A stretch of 6,005 nt of DNA, taken from positions 1-6,005 of the forward strand of contig NYXM01000194.1 in assembly GCA_002685655.1 (NCBI GenBank), read 5' to 3'. This stretch comes from Planctomycetaceae bacterium. Its GTDB lineage: Bacteria > Planctomycetota > Planctomycetia > Pirellulales > Pirellulaceae. A program made the position numbers and the translations under genes. The stretch's first letter is position 1; every line of letters begins with the position of its first letter. Below the pieces are notes generated by a model. That model worked only from the letters and a program-made list of their open reading frames with translations. It was not told the DNA's origin and ran no database searches. Of this stretch, positions 1 through 5,586 are shown piece by piece.

Positions 1-413
1 AGCCAGATCCTATCGCGCATTTCTGGATTGGGTACGCCCAGACGGAGCGGCGGACAAAAACACGCCAGCAAACCCATTAATGTGAATCGTTGCCCACGGT
101 CGGACAAGAACGAATTGAAGAGGAATTCGATAATGAATACAGGCCACAGCGAGAGGGCCATGGCCAGCGTGAAGTTTTCCATGCGATGCGCAATACGATC
201 AATCTCCATCGAGGCCGCTTGTCCACCTTCGACCGTAACTCCCACACTCCGCGCAACGAAACTTCTCAGATAGGCTTCGCTGACACGCGGAACATCAACC
301 CACAAGACAATCGCCATCGCCGTATTGGCGAGGAACAGCACCGAAACCCAAAACATTGGGGCAGCGGTGCGTAACGCCCAACGTCGTCGAAACTGTCGAC
401 ATGCTTTCGACAT
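1..413 (-). CDS. N-terminal part of an unidentified multi-pass membrane protein (runs off the window)
   Basis: The minus strand is open without a stop from an ATG at 413-411 to the left edge, giving 137 full codons plus a partial Leu codon. An in-frame TGA lies a short way upstream and no other ATG, GTG or TTG comes between, so this ATG is the first usable start. An AAGGA (425-429) sits 11 nt before it. The N-terminus is basic (FRRRWALR at 8-15). A first hydrophobic segment covers about residues 19-39, an amphipathic stretch about 44-80, a second hydrophobic segment about 82-103, and a short Cys-containing one about 111-119, followed by CPPLRLG and NPEMRDRIWL. This pattern suggests a polytopic inner-membrane protein. 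I cannot name the family; an ion-channel or transporter-like protein is only a guess. It lies 52 bp after the hydrolase gene and is probably cotranscribed with it. The C-terminus is missing. Confidence 0.7.
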   Translation of the reverse strand, partial: MSKACRQFRRRWALRTAAPMFWVSVLFLANTAMAIVLWVDVPRVSEAYLRSFVARSVGVTVEGGQAASMEIDRIAHRMENFTLAMALSLWPVFIIEFLFNSFLSDRGQRFTLMGLLACFCPPLRLGVPNPEMRDRIW

Positions 414-427
414 GGCGGGTCCAATCC

Positions 428-469
428 TTAGGCAGCGATCACTGACTTCAACGCTTCACGATGGTTCAT
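428..469 (-). CDS. possible 13-codon mini-ORF between hydrolase and membrane-protein genes
   Basis: The sequence encodes MNHREALKSVIAA followed by TAA. Its ATG overlaps the hydrolase stop codon as ATGA (466-469). An AGGAG (478-482) lies 8 nt before the ATG, which is good spacing. Its TAA (428-430) overlaps the AAGGA (425-429) that could serve the downstream membrane-protein gene. The arrangement would suit translational coupling, where ribosomes ending the hydrolase re-initiate on the mini-ORF and stop beside the next start. The peptide itself shows no recognisable motif. It may equally be chance, because the AGGAG also encodes part of the hydrolase C-terminus (Gln-Glu). Confidence 0.25.
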   Translation of the reverse strand: MNHREALKSVIAA

Positions 470-1605
470 CGGACTTTCTCCTGGCGGTTGGGCTGCGCCT
501 TGTTCTCTCCTTCTAACTGGATCCAGGAAACTTGCGTGATCAAGTGATTCAGCGACGCAAACGAGATATGGGCATTGGTCGCGTAGCGCGGCGTCGAATT
601 CGCGGGAAATGTAGCCAGCGTCGCGTCGCCAACCAGGAAGACGTTGAAATCTCGCGACAAGTTTTCGTAGCCCGCCGTCGTCCGACAGAAACACATGTCA
701 GTGGCGTACCCGGTCAGGAGAACATGCTGTACCTCCTGCTGCTTGAGAAACTTCTTCAGTGGTTCATAACCTTCGGAATCGTAGATCACAATATCGTCGT
801 CGTGGACGTCAATGTCGCGAGTCACGGGAATCGGAAGATCCCAAAAGCCGACGTTGTTGAACCGTGGTCCGGCGTCCAGACCAGAGAACTGTCGGAAATA
901 ATCGATGACCGGTGTGTTGGCGGAAAGTTCAATCGACGCGGGAACGTTCTGGCCCCGATAGTCGAAGCTGGTCAGTTTTTCCTTCAGTTCGTTCGCCCCT
1001 TGCTTTCGCTCGGCGGCAGTTGGACGATGCCCGAACGACCGGTACAGTTTATGGCGAATTGGATCCCGGTTTCCCGGCAGACTATACAGCGTGCAGGCCA
1101 CGTGATCACGGAGTTCTTTCAAGAACGGATTGATCACCTCTCGCGTATGCTTGCCGGCCAAGTGGTTCTTTTCCACAGTACAAAAATCGGCGGCGCCGGC
1201 GGGCTCGGGTGTATTCCAACCTTGACCGTCATCAACTCCCCAGGGGTGCACCATGATCACAGCCGTTCGATCAGCACGCAGTCGATTGGGCATCTCGACA
1301 ATGCCTCGCGCGTTATAGGAAAACCGCCAGGCCCTAACGTGCAGATCCGCACGCTCGTCGTCGACGAGGCATGGCGCTTGGTAACGCATCGTCTCGACCA
1401 CCGGCTGGATGAACTCCGGATGGTCTGCCAAGATCGGCTGCGGATCCGCAATCCGCGTCAACTGATTCGCATACCTGCGAGTTCCATGGGAGCCCTGGCC
1501 GAACGAGTCGTCAACGCGAAGGAGCGACAAACAGGCGGACAGGAAAATCAGAAAGACACATTTCAACAAAGCTCGACGGCGAATACACAATCTTCGTTCG
1601 GACAT
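466..1605 (-). CDS. secreted isochorismatase-like cysteine hydrolase with altered catalytic triad
   Basis: The 379-residue product starts at the ATG at 1605, chosen because GGGAGGAA (1611-1618) lies 7 nt upstream; an in-frame ATG at 1620 lies before this ribosome site. Residues 1-38 resemble a signal peptide: a basic start (RRR at 9-11), a hydrophobic core at 12-29 and a possible cleavage near SFG-Q (34-37). It probably acts outside the cytoplasm. The C-terminal half fits the isochorismatase-like fold: a first beta strand TAVIMVH (114-120), a nucleophile motif LLTGYATDMC (296-305) with Cys305, and VFLVGDAT (322-329). In canonical members the first strand ends in a catalytic Asp and a Lys precedes the middle helix. 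Here His120 and, at the Lys position, an Asp near 276 (IVIYD) appear instead. The N-terminal 110 residues and the long insertion at about 140-250 make it larger than the usual 180-220 residues. The substrate is unknown. Confidence 0.8.
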   Translation of the reverse strand: MSERRLCIRRRALLKCVFLIFLSACLSLLRVDDSFGQGSHGTRRYANQLTRIADPQPILADHPEFIQPVVETMRYQAPCLVDDERADLHVRAWRFSYNARGIVEMPNRLRADRTAVIMVHPWGVDDGQGWNTPEPAGAADFCTVEKNHLAGKHTREVINPFLKELRDHVACTLYSLPGNRDPIRHKLYRSFGHRPTAAERKQGANELKEKLTSFDYRGQNVPASIELSANTPVIDYFRQFSGLDAGPRFNNVGFWDLPIPVTRDIDVHDDDIVIYDSEGYEPLKKFLKQQEVQHVLLTGYATDMCFCRTTAGYENLSRDFNVFLVGDATLATFPANSTPRYATNAHISFASLNHLITQVSWIQLEGENKAQPNRQEKVR

Positions 1606-1610
1606 GGCGT

Positions 1611-1618
1611 TTCCTCCC
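1611..1618 (-). promoter_or_regulatory. ribosome binding site deciding the hydrolase start
   Basis: On the minus strand this reads GGGAGGAA. The GGAGG core is 7 nt before the ATG at 1605, so initiation there is favoured over the ATG at 1620, which lies upstream of the site. Confidence 0.75.
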
Positions 1619-1624
1619 ATTCAC

Positions 1625-1647
1625 AGAGATGGAACCAAGAGATGGAA
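1625..1647 (-). repeat. 10-bp direct repeat with 13-bp period in the hydrolase leader
   Basis: On the minus strand TTCCATCTCT occurs twice (1638-1647 and 1625-1634), separated by TGG. The copies are identical and lie on nearly the same helical face, 20 to 42 bp before the hydrolase start and just downstream of, or overlapping, the candidate -10 element. They could be a protein-binding site or a short tandem duplication. No regulator is identifiable. Confidence 0.55.
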
Positions 1648-1655
1648 TTCTACCA
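1647..1655 (-). promoter_or_regulatory. candidate extended -10 promoter for the hydrolase gene
   Basis: The minus strand reads TGGTAGAAT, which is a TGn extension followed by TAGAAT (5 of 6 matches to TATAAT). No good -35 hexamer lies 16-18 bp upstream, so the assignment rests on the extended -10 alone. It lies in the 90-bp gap after acpS and would give a leader of roughly 35 nt. Its last base overlaps the first copy of the direct repeat. Confidence 0.35.
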
Positions 1656-1695
1656 TGTTCGATGGCAAACAGGGCCAGCAAGCTTGGTTCGAGCG

Positions 1696-2088
1696 TTAAC
1701 GTTCGTCCGATGTCACGGCGACGGCATACGCCGTGGCGTGCGACCGGCAATGCGAGATGCTGATTAGCATTTCATGAATCCCCATCTTCTCGCAGGTTTC
1801 GCGAGCACCGCCGCCAAGGGCGATTGCCGGCTTACCGCTCTCGTCGTTGCGAACTTCGATGTCGCGCCACGAGATACCATTGGACCAGCCGGTGCCCATC
1901 GCTTTGAGAACCGCTTCCTTGGCGGCCCAGCGTCCGGAATAGTGCTGAGTGGCAGCTTTTCGCGAACTGCAGTATTCGATTTCGCGATGCGTAAATACAC
2001 GGGTCAGAAAGACTTCGCCGTGGCGTTCGATCATCTGCGCGATACGCAAGCACTCGACGATATCAGTTCCTATGCCGATGATCTCCAT
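1696..2088 (-). CDS. acpS: holo-[acyl-carrier-protein] synthase
   Basis: AcpS transfers 4'-phosphopantetheine from coenzyme A to a conserved serine of acyl carrier protein, which activates it for fatty acid synthesis in the cytoplasm. The 130-residue length is normal for the family. The N-terminus carries IIGIGTDIVE (3-12) with the Mg-binding Asp9. The second signature, RWAAKEAVLKAMGTGW (53-68), holds the second metal ligand Glu58. The C-terminal strand SISHCRSHATAYAVA (110-124) matches the conserved SxSHxxxxAxA pattern. The ATG follows the trpS stop by 6 bp, and its ribosome site GGAGGG (2098-2103) lies within the last codons of trpS, so the two genes are almost certainly translated from one message. 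Nothing appears truncated. Confidence 0.95.
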   Translation of the reverse strand: MEIIGIGTDIVECLRIAQMIERHGEVFLTRVFTHREIEYCSSRKAATQHYSGRWAAKEAVLKAMGTGWSNGISWRDIEVRNDESGKPAIALGGGARETCEKMGIHEMLISISHCRSHATAYAVAVTSDER

Positions 2089-2094
2089 GCTGTG

Positions 2095-3060
2095 TTACCC
2101 TCCGATGCCGCAGGCTTGTTGAGCACGCAGGAGCACGGCCGACGCTTTTTTCCGAGCCCGGCTGGCACCATCGTTCAAGATCTCTCGAACCTGCTGCGGG
2201 TGCGCCTCCAAGTCGGCCCGTTTGGCGCGGGCTTCCGCAAAGTAGTGTTCGGCAGCGTCCGCCAGGGCTTTCTTGACTTGGCCATAACCGAAACCACCAG
2301 CGCGATAAAGCGCCGCCATTTCGTGGCGTGCAGATTCGTCGGAAAACAATGAAAACAGCTGGTACAAGTGATCGGTGTCAGGGTTCTTGGGCTCTTCCAT
2401 CGGGCGGGAATCGGTGGTGATGCGCATGATGGTCTTGCGCAGCTTTTTCGGGTCCTCGAAAACGCCGATCGTATTGTCGTAGCTCTTCGACATTTTTTCA
2501 CCATCGGTGCCGGGTACCTTGGCGGTGCTCTCCAAAACTCGAGCCTTGGGCATCACAAAAATCTCGCCATATTGATGGTTGAAGCTACGCGCCAGATCTC
2601 GACAGACTTCGATATGCTGAACCTGATCTTCTCCCACGGGCACAACGTCCGAATCGTACGCCAGAATGTCAGCCGCCATCAAAACGGGATACGTGAACAG
2701 ACCCGCATCGGCCGTGATACCCTTCGCTTTCTTCTCCTTGTAGGCATGACACCGTTCCAGCAGTCCCATCGGCGTACCGGTCATCAGCAGCCACGACAGT
2801 TCGGACACTTCTGGCACGTCAGACTGCAGGAAGAGCGTCGCGCGGTTGGGATCCAAACCCAACGCCAGCAAATCCAAAGTAGCGCCCAAGGTGTTTTGCC
2901 AGAGCGTGGCCGGATCGCGAATGGTTGTCAATGCGTGTAGGTTGGCGATGAAGTAGTACGACTCGTCCTCGTTCTGCAGGTCGATGTACTGCTGAATAGC
3001 ACCAAAATAGTTTCCCCAATGAAATCGTCCCGTGGGCTGGATTCCGGAAAGCACCCGCAT
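2095..3060 (-). CDS. trpS: tryptophanyl-tRNA synthetase
   Basis: TrpS is a cytoplasmic class I aminoacyl-tRNA synthetase that charges tRNA-Trp with tryptophan using ATP. The 321-residue length is close to the usual 325-340. It opens with [17 protein letters not shown] (5-21), which contains the HIGH-type ATP site as HWGN (14-17). [13 protein letters not shown] (123-135) and [12 protein letters not shown] (140-151) are typical tryptophan-pocket and dimer segments. The second ATP motif is a perfect KMSKS (189-193). The C-terminal helical part (about 225-321) would bind the tRNA anticodon. The ATG at 3060 begins directly with the conserved N-terminal strand, so no earlier start is needed, although no clear Shine-Dalgarno precedes it. 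It lies 11 bp after pyrD and 6 bp before acpS. I see no T-box or trp attenuator in that short gap. Confidence 0.96.
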   Translation of the reverse strand: MRVLSGIQPTGRFHWGNYFGAIQQYIDLQNEDESYYFIANLHALTTIRDPATLWQNTLGATLDLLALGLDPNRATLFLQSDVPEVSELSWLLMTGTPMGLLERCHAYKEKKAKGITADAGLFTYPVLMAADILAYDSDVVPVGEDQVQHIEVCRDLARSFNHQYGEIFVMPKARVLESTAKVPGTDGEKMSKSYDNTIGVFEDPKKLRKTIMRITTDSRPMEEPKNPDTDHLYQLFSLFSDESARHEMAALYRAGGFGYGQVKKALADAAEHYFAEARAKRADLEAHPQQVREILNDGASRARKKASAVLLRAQQACGIGG

Positions 3061-3071
3061 GATTAACTCGA

Positions 3072-4049
3072 CTAGTTTGGATGGATCTGCTTGAGGGCCT
3101 CATTGCCGGCAATTCCGCGCCGCAAAGTTCCCACGACTTCCGAAACGCGGCTGAGCTGCAAACTGGCAATCGCCGCCGGCAACTCGTCGATCAACTTCAT
3201 CGACACGGTGGGGTCGTAATAATTGGCAGTGCCGATTTGCACGGCACTCGCACCGGCAACGAGGAACTCCATTACATCATCGATCGTCGCGATGCCCCCA
3301 ATTCCCACTAACGGAGTCTTGACGGCTTGTGCAACCTGGTGAACGCAACGCAAGGCAATCGGCTTAATGGCCGGGCCGCTCAGTCCTCCCATGACATTGC
3401 CTAACAACGGACGCTGTTGTCGCCAATCCACCGCCATCCCCAACACCGTATTGATCAGACTAAGAGCGTCCGCACCGGCTTCCGATGCAGCCAGAGCAAT
3501 CTCGACAATGGAGGTCACGTTCGGAGTCAGCTTGGCGAGAACCGGCAACGAGCAATGATCTCGAACTCCGGCGACCAACCGACCACACAATTCCGGGTCA
3601 GTTCCGTAGTCGACACCACCAGACACGTTGGGGCAAGAGATATTCAGTTCGATTGCCGCAATCCCGTTCGAGGCACTCAGACGCTCCGCCATCGAAACGA
3701 ATTCATCGTGACTGCGCCCCGCAATACTGACGATCAATGGACTGGCCAATCCATCCAGATACGGCAAGTGGTGTTCCAGGAACGCGTCGATACCGTCGTT
3801 ATCGAGTCCGATCGAATTCAACAGCCCTGCAGACGTCTCGACGGTGCGCCAGGGGTCGTTTCCTGGACGAGACACCTTCGTAATCGTCTTGGGCACAATT
3901 CCGCCCAAGCGATTGAGATCAACCAGCCGCTCCATTTCGCGCGCATACCCAAACGTGCCAGAAGCGACGAGAATCGGATTGGGCAGTTCGAGCCGACCGA
4001 GTTGAACCCGGAGATCAACTTCCGAGTTTGGCAAATCCGATTCATTCAT
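3072..4049 (-). CDS. pyrD: dihydroorotate dehydrogenase, class 1 (1B-like)
   Basis: PyrD oxidises dihydroorotate to orotate, the fourth step of pyrimidine synthesis, on an FMN-bearing TIM barrel in the cytoplasm. From the ATG at 4049 the protein has 325 residues. It shows [13 protein letters not shown] (22-34), [15 protein letters not shown] (54-68), [16 protein letters not shown] (71-86), the active-site loop ELNISCPN (134-141) with catalytic Cys139, and FMN-phosphate segments [14 protein letters not shown] (221-234), VGIGGI (248-253) and [10 protein letters not shown] (266-275). Cys as base, rather than Ser, marks class 1, and the N-terminal pattern resembles class 1B. Class 1B enzymes normally pair with PyrK, which is not in this window. 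A GTG at 4097 is in frame, but the ATG places the conserved barrel start at a normal distance. Neither start has a clear Shine-Dalgarno. trpS follows after 11 bp. Confidence 0.94.
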   Translation of the reverse strand: MNESDLPNSEVDLRVQLGRLELPNPILVASGTFGYAREMERLVDLNRLGGIVPKTITKVSRPGNDPWRTVETSAGLLNSIGLDNDGIDAFLEHHLPYLDGLASPLIVSIAGRSHDEFVSMAERLSASNGIAAIELNISCPNVSGGVDYGTDPELCGRLVAGVRDHCSLPVLAKLTPNVTSIVEIALAASEAGADALSLINTVLGMAVDWRQQRPLLGNVMGGLSGPAIKPIALRCVHQVAQAVKTPLVGIGGIATIDDVMEFLVAGASAVQIGTANYYDPTVSMKLIDELPAAIASLQLSRVSEVVGTLRRGIAGNEALKQIHPN

Positions 4050-4212
4050 AGCAAAGCAGCAGCGGTAGCGGTGAAAGCGAGCCAAGTTTGGACTCACTTG
4101 AATCTAGCCGCATCGCGCGTTGCGGACAATGACGGCACCGGTACGACATTGGGGCCGAGCTCGACAGATGAGATGCAGCACCGAAATTCTGGGGGCGGGG
4201 TACTTTGCACAA

Positions 4213-4231
4213 GACGTGTGTTTCGCACGTC
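4213..4231 (-). repeat. 6-bp inverted repeat downstream of the small lipoprotein-like gene
   Basis: GACGTG (4213-4218) and CACGTC (4226-4231) form a perfect 6-bp stem with a 7-nt loop, about 90 bp past the stop of the small gene. On the minus strand it is followed by TTGTGC and no U-tract, so a rho-independent terminator is doubtful. Confidence 0.3.
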
Positions 4232-4267
4232 GCGGGCCGGCTGCGACAGACGTCTGCGCGCAGCATG

Positions 4268-4296
4268 ATGTCACACCGTCGAATACGGTTTGTCAA
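4268..4296 (-). promoter_or_regulatory. candidate sigma70 promoter for pyrD-trpS-acpS
   Basis: On the minus strand a perfect -35 TTGACA (4291-4296) is separated by 17 bp from TGACAT (4268-4273), which matches the -10 consensus at only 3 of 6 positions and lacks the key A at position 2. It lies 23 bp past the stop of the small lipoprotein-like gene, in the right place to drive the housekeeping cluster. The weak -10 keeps this tentative. Confidence 0.35.
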
Positions 4297-4319
4297 TCAC
4301 GATGAAGTTGCAGCCCGGG

Positions 4320-4538
4320 CTAGATCACGCCGCCATGCACGCGCTGTGGCGACATATGGCTCGGCTGATCTAGAAACCAGAAGCGTTCCCATTCCATGAG
4401 AATCGTCCGCAAGTCTTCAGATGTGAAAATCAGCTGCTGGGCTCGATGTGAGGGTTCGCCCGAGTAGATCGGCAAGAGACAGCCCACATTTGAGGTCAGC
4501 GCGATACCAAGCAGCAGCGCGCAGAGGATCCGACGCAT
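4320..4538 (-). CDS. small exported, lipoprotein-like protein of unknown function
   Basis: The 72-residue product starts at the ATG at 4538, set by AAGGAGG 8 nt upstream, among the strongest ribosome sites in the window; an earlier in-frame start at 4616 is disfavoured. Residues 1-20 look like an export signal: MRR, then a hydrophobic core ILCALLLGIAL, ending in SNVGC with Cys20. The Val and Gly before Cys20 suit a lipobox, but Asn at -3 is unusual, so lipidation is likely rather than certain. The mature part is charged and aromatic: SEDLRTILMEWERFWFLDQ (40-58) followed by a short HGGVI end. From memory, similar short proteins ending in an HGGxI tail seem to occur across planctomycetes, which would point to a conserved envelope role, but I could not check this. 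It lies between the HU-type gene and pyrD, 179 bp after the former. Confidence 0.75.
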   Translation of the reverse strand: MRRILCALLLGIALTSNVGCLLPIYSGEPSHRAQQLIFTSEDLRTILMEWERFWFLDQPSHMSPQRVHGGVI

Positions 4539-4544
4539 CAGAAT

Positions 4545-4553
4545 CTCCTCCTT
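4545..4553 (-). promoter_or_regulatory. strong ribosome binding site of the small lipoprotein-like gene
   Basis: The minus strand reads AAGGAGGAG, an almost complete anti-16S match, with AAGGAGG ending 8 nt before the ATG at 4538. It fixes the start and suggests efficient translation of this short gene. Confidence 0.8.
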
Positions 4554-4656
4554 GAAAGGAAGCACAATCAAACTGTGATCCGACTGGCATCCATGTCCAG
4601 CCCTACGGCCCAACAACTGGTCTGATGAAAAGTCGCTTGACAGTAGCAGTTTACGG

Positions 4657-4674
4657 TGTTGCCGAACGGCAACA
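4657..4674. repeat. perfect 8-bp inverted repeat between the HU-type and small lipoprotein-like genes
   Basis: TGTTGCCG and CGGCAACA flank two bases (AA on plus, TT on minus). As RNA it would form a 7-bp stem with a four-base loop. It lies about 44 bp past the HU-type stop and 119 bp before the next start. No U-tract follows on either strand, so it may be a U-less terminator, an RNA-stabilising hairpin, or a dyad operator. Confidence 0.6.
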
Positions 4675-4706
4675 TTCTACGATAAGACGAGTGAAAAGTA
4701 GTGCAA

Positions 4707-4721
4707 TTGAGGGAGCCTCAA
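4707..4721 (-). terminator. possible weak terminator hairpin at the end of the HU-type gene
   Basis: On the minus strand TTGAGG-CTC-CCTCAA forms a perfect 6-bp stem with a 3-nt loop and includes the TGA stop codon. It is followed by TTGCACTACTTTTCAC, which holds one short T-run 10 nt later. The stem is short and the U-tract poor, so it is at best a weak terminator. Confidence 0.3.
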
Positions 4722-5146
4722 CCGCTAGTTGCCCCACCTCCAAATCCTGGAGACGAGCGATGGGCTTGGTAAGGGTCGGGGGCGGGTGGCTCGTTCGCAG
4801 GAGGAGCAGGTTCCGCCGCAGCTGCCGAGGACATTGAATCCCCCGCGGCCGCCGCGGCCTCGCGCTCTTCGAGCTGGCGGACCTTTTCCTCCATCTCCTT
4901 GCCAGGCTTGAACGTTACGACATATTTCTCGGGCACATCGACACGATCTCCCGTGCGGGGATTGCGTGCCTTGCGAGCTGCCCGTTTCTTAACTTCAAAG
5001 ACACCAAAATTGCGAAGCTCAATGCGCCGCTCATCGACCAAAGTCTCGACAATGGCGTCAAACGTCTTTTGAACGATTTCTTTCGTCTTCAACTGGGTCA
5101 GCCCAATCTCATCGGAAATCGTCTTGACGATCTCTTTCTTTGTCAC
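4718..5146 (-). CDS. HU/IHF-family DNA-binding protein with Ala/Pro-rich C-terminal tail
   Basis: HU/IHF proteins are small dimers that bend DNA and organise the nucleoid. The start is GTG at 5146: AGGAG (5154-5158) lies 7 nt upstream, and the product then begins [16 protein letters not shown], as expected for the family. Residues 1-92 form the full domain: two N-terminal helices (3-40), then the beta-arm signature [20 protein letters not shown] (45-64) with the DNA-intercalating Pro63, followed by TG, and the closing strand and helix [16 protein letters not shown] (75-90). Residues 93-142 are an extra acidic, then Ala/Pro/Gly-rich, low-complexity tail that ordinary 90-residue HU proteins lack; its role is unknown. 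HU, IHF-alpha and IHF-beta cannot be told apart from sequence alone. A good promoter lies 75 bp upstream. Confidence 0.92.
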   Translation of the reverse strand: MTKKEIVKTISDEIGLTQLKTKEIVQKTFDAIVETLVDERRIELRNFGVFEVKKRAARKARNPRTGDRVDVPEKYVVTFKPGKEMEEKVRQLEEREAAAAAGDSMSSAAAAEPAPPANEPPAPDPYQAHRSSPGFGGGATSG

Positions 5147-5153
5147 GACACGA

Positions 5154-5158
5154 CTCCT
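5154..5158 (-). promoter_or_regulatory. ribosome binding site supporting the GTG start of the HU-type gene
   Basis: AGGAG on the minus strand ends 7 nt before GTG at 5146. An alternative in-frame start at 5236 would add 30 residues unlike any HU N-terminus and would lie upstream of the predicted transcription start. Confidence 0.7.
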
Positions 5159-5220
5159 GTGGGATTCTGCCGGCAAATTACCTGAAAAATTCGTCCCACG
5201 GTTGATACCGACGAGTTCCA

Positions 5221-5249
5221 AGTGTAAATACCACAAGTACTAGAGTCAA
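5221..5249 (-). promoter_or_regulatory. sigma70-like promoter of the HU-type gene
   Basis: The minus strand carries TTGACT (5244-5249), a 17-bp spacer and TACACT (5221-5226), matching the -35 and -10 consensus at 5 and 4 of 6 positions. Transcription would start near 5214 and give a leader of about 68 nt before the GTG. This is the best promoter in the window. Confidence 0.6.
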
Positions 5250-5365
5250 GATCAACAACTTTGACGCGGCCGCACAAACGGATCAAAACTGGCGTTCTCC
5301 TAGTTCGTTTGTATCTCCACCGGACGACCTAAGTAGTGACAACTACACACTTTACAAGATCAACA
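5247..5365. repeat. pair of 11-bp direct repeats upstream of the HU-type promoter
   Basis: CAAGATCAACA occurs at 5247-5257 and again at 5355-5365, 108 bp apart. The first copy overlaps the -35 hexamer of the HU-type promoter. The pair could be a regulator site present twice, but an 11-bp match within 440 bp may be chance. Confidence 0.3.
5333..5346. repeat. short inverted repeat GTAGT-GACA-ACTAC
   Basis: GTAGT (5333-5337) and ACTAC (5342-5346) form a perfect 5-bp dyad with a 4-bp spacer, about 90 bp upstream of the HU-type promoter. It has operator-like geometry but is short. Confidence 0.25.
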
Positions 5366-5586
5366 CTGGGGCGCAGTGAGAGTCTCAGTCTAAATCATTT
5401 CAGAGACACAACTTACGGAACGTTTTGCGAACAAACCCGTCGCGCCGACGTTGATACTCCAACCATCATCGGTTACCTATTCGTCAAACTTCAACGAATC
5501 GATACAGATTGAATTCAAACAATCCATCTCGTGGAAGCCGCCAGGAAGGAACGCTCGGTTGAATTGCGGAAGCTCAATCAGTAAGG

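Larger units (their letters stand above)
4050..4319. other. spacer between the small lipoprotein-like gene and pyrD
   Basis: No convincing gene lies here on either strand. The minus strand is GC-rich and contains a C-run (ACCCCGCCCCCC), a 10-bp palindrome CAGACGTCTG (4247-4256) and a GACGTG/CACGTC inverted repeat (4213-4231). One possible promoter sits at its left-hand transcriptional start (4268-4296). The region may be a long pyrD leader of about 200 nt. No hairpin followed by a U-run was seen, so an attenuator of the classic type is not supported. Confidence 0.5.
5147..5586. other. 440-bp gene-free region between the YkgJ-type and HU-type genes
   Basis: I find no supported gene here. The low-coordinate part holds the HU-type promoter and leader; the middle holds the direct repeats and the 5-bp dyad. 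The stretch 5370-5586 is AT-richer and shows no tRNA, no terminator with a U-run after the YkgJ-type stop, and only very short frames on the minus strand. The plus-strand frame from 5451 runs into the YkgJ-type gene and has no family features. Confidence 0.55.

Noticed and set aside
1510..1605. Lipoprotein signal (LSAC) in the hydrolase N-terminus
   Set aside because: LSAC at residues 22-25 fits a lipobox pattern, but the hydrophobic core continues past the Cys (LSLL), so type I cleavage near SFG-Q seems more likely. It is not excluded.
1690..1705. Near-palindrome around the acpS stop (core CGTTAACG) as a terminator
   Set aside because: The dyad has no loop and carries one mismatch, so it cannot make a proper RNA hairpin, and no U-tract follows.
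532..1767. 411-codon plus-strand open frame across the hydrolase gene
   Set aside because: It lies antisense to a gene with signal peptide, ribosome site and family motifs; its translation is Arg/Gln-rich with no domain, as is typical of shadow frames.
1774..2352. 192-codon plus-strand open frame over acpS and trpS
   Set aside because: It crosses two well-supported genes on the opposite strand, has no motif and no convincing ribosome site.
4050..4097. Longer pyrD from a GTG at 4097
   Set aside because: The 16 extra residues (HRYRCC-type) are unlike the family N-terminus, and the ATG at 4049 gives a normal-length class 1 enzyme. Neither has a strong ribosome site, so some doubt remains.
3417..4268. 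283-codon plus-strand open frame over pyrD
   Set aside because: It is antisense to clear pyrD motifs and its translation is low in hydrophobic core patterns with no recognisable domain.
4042..4296. 84-codon minus-strand frame in the spacer upstream of pyrD
   Set aside because: It overlaps the pyrD start in another frame, starts from a rare codon without ribosome site, and shows no family features.
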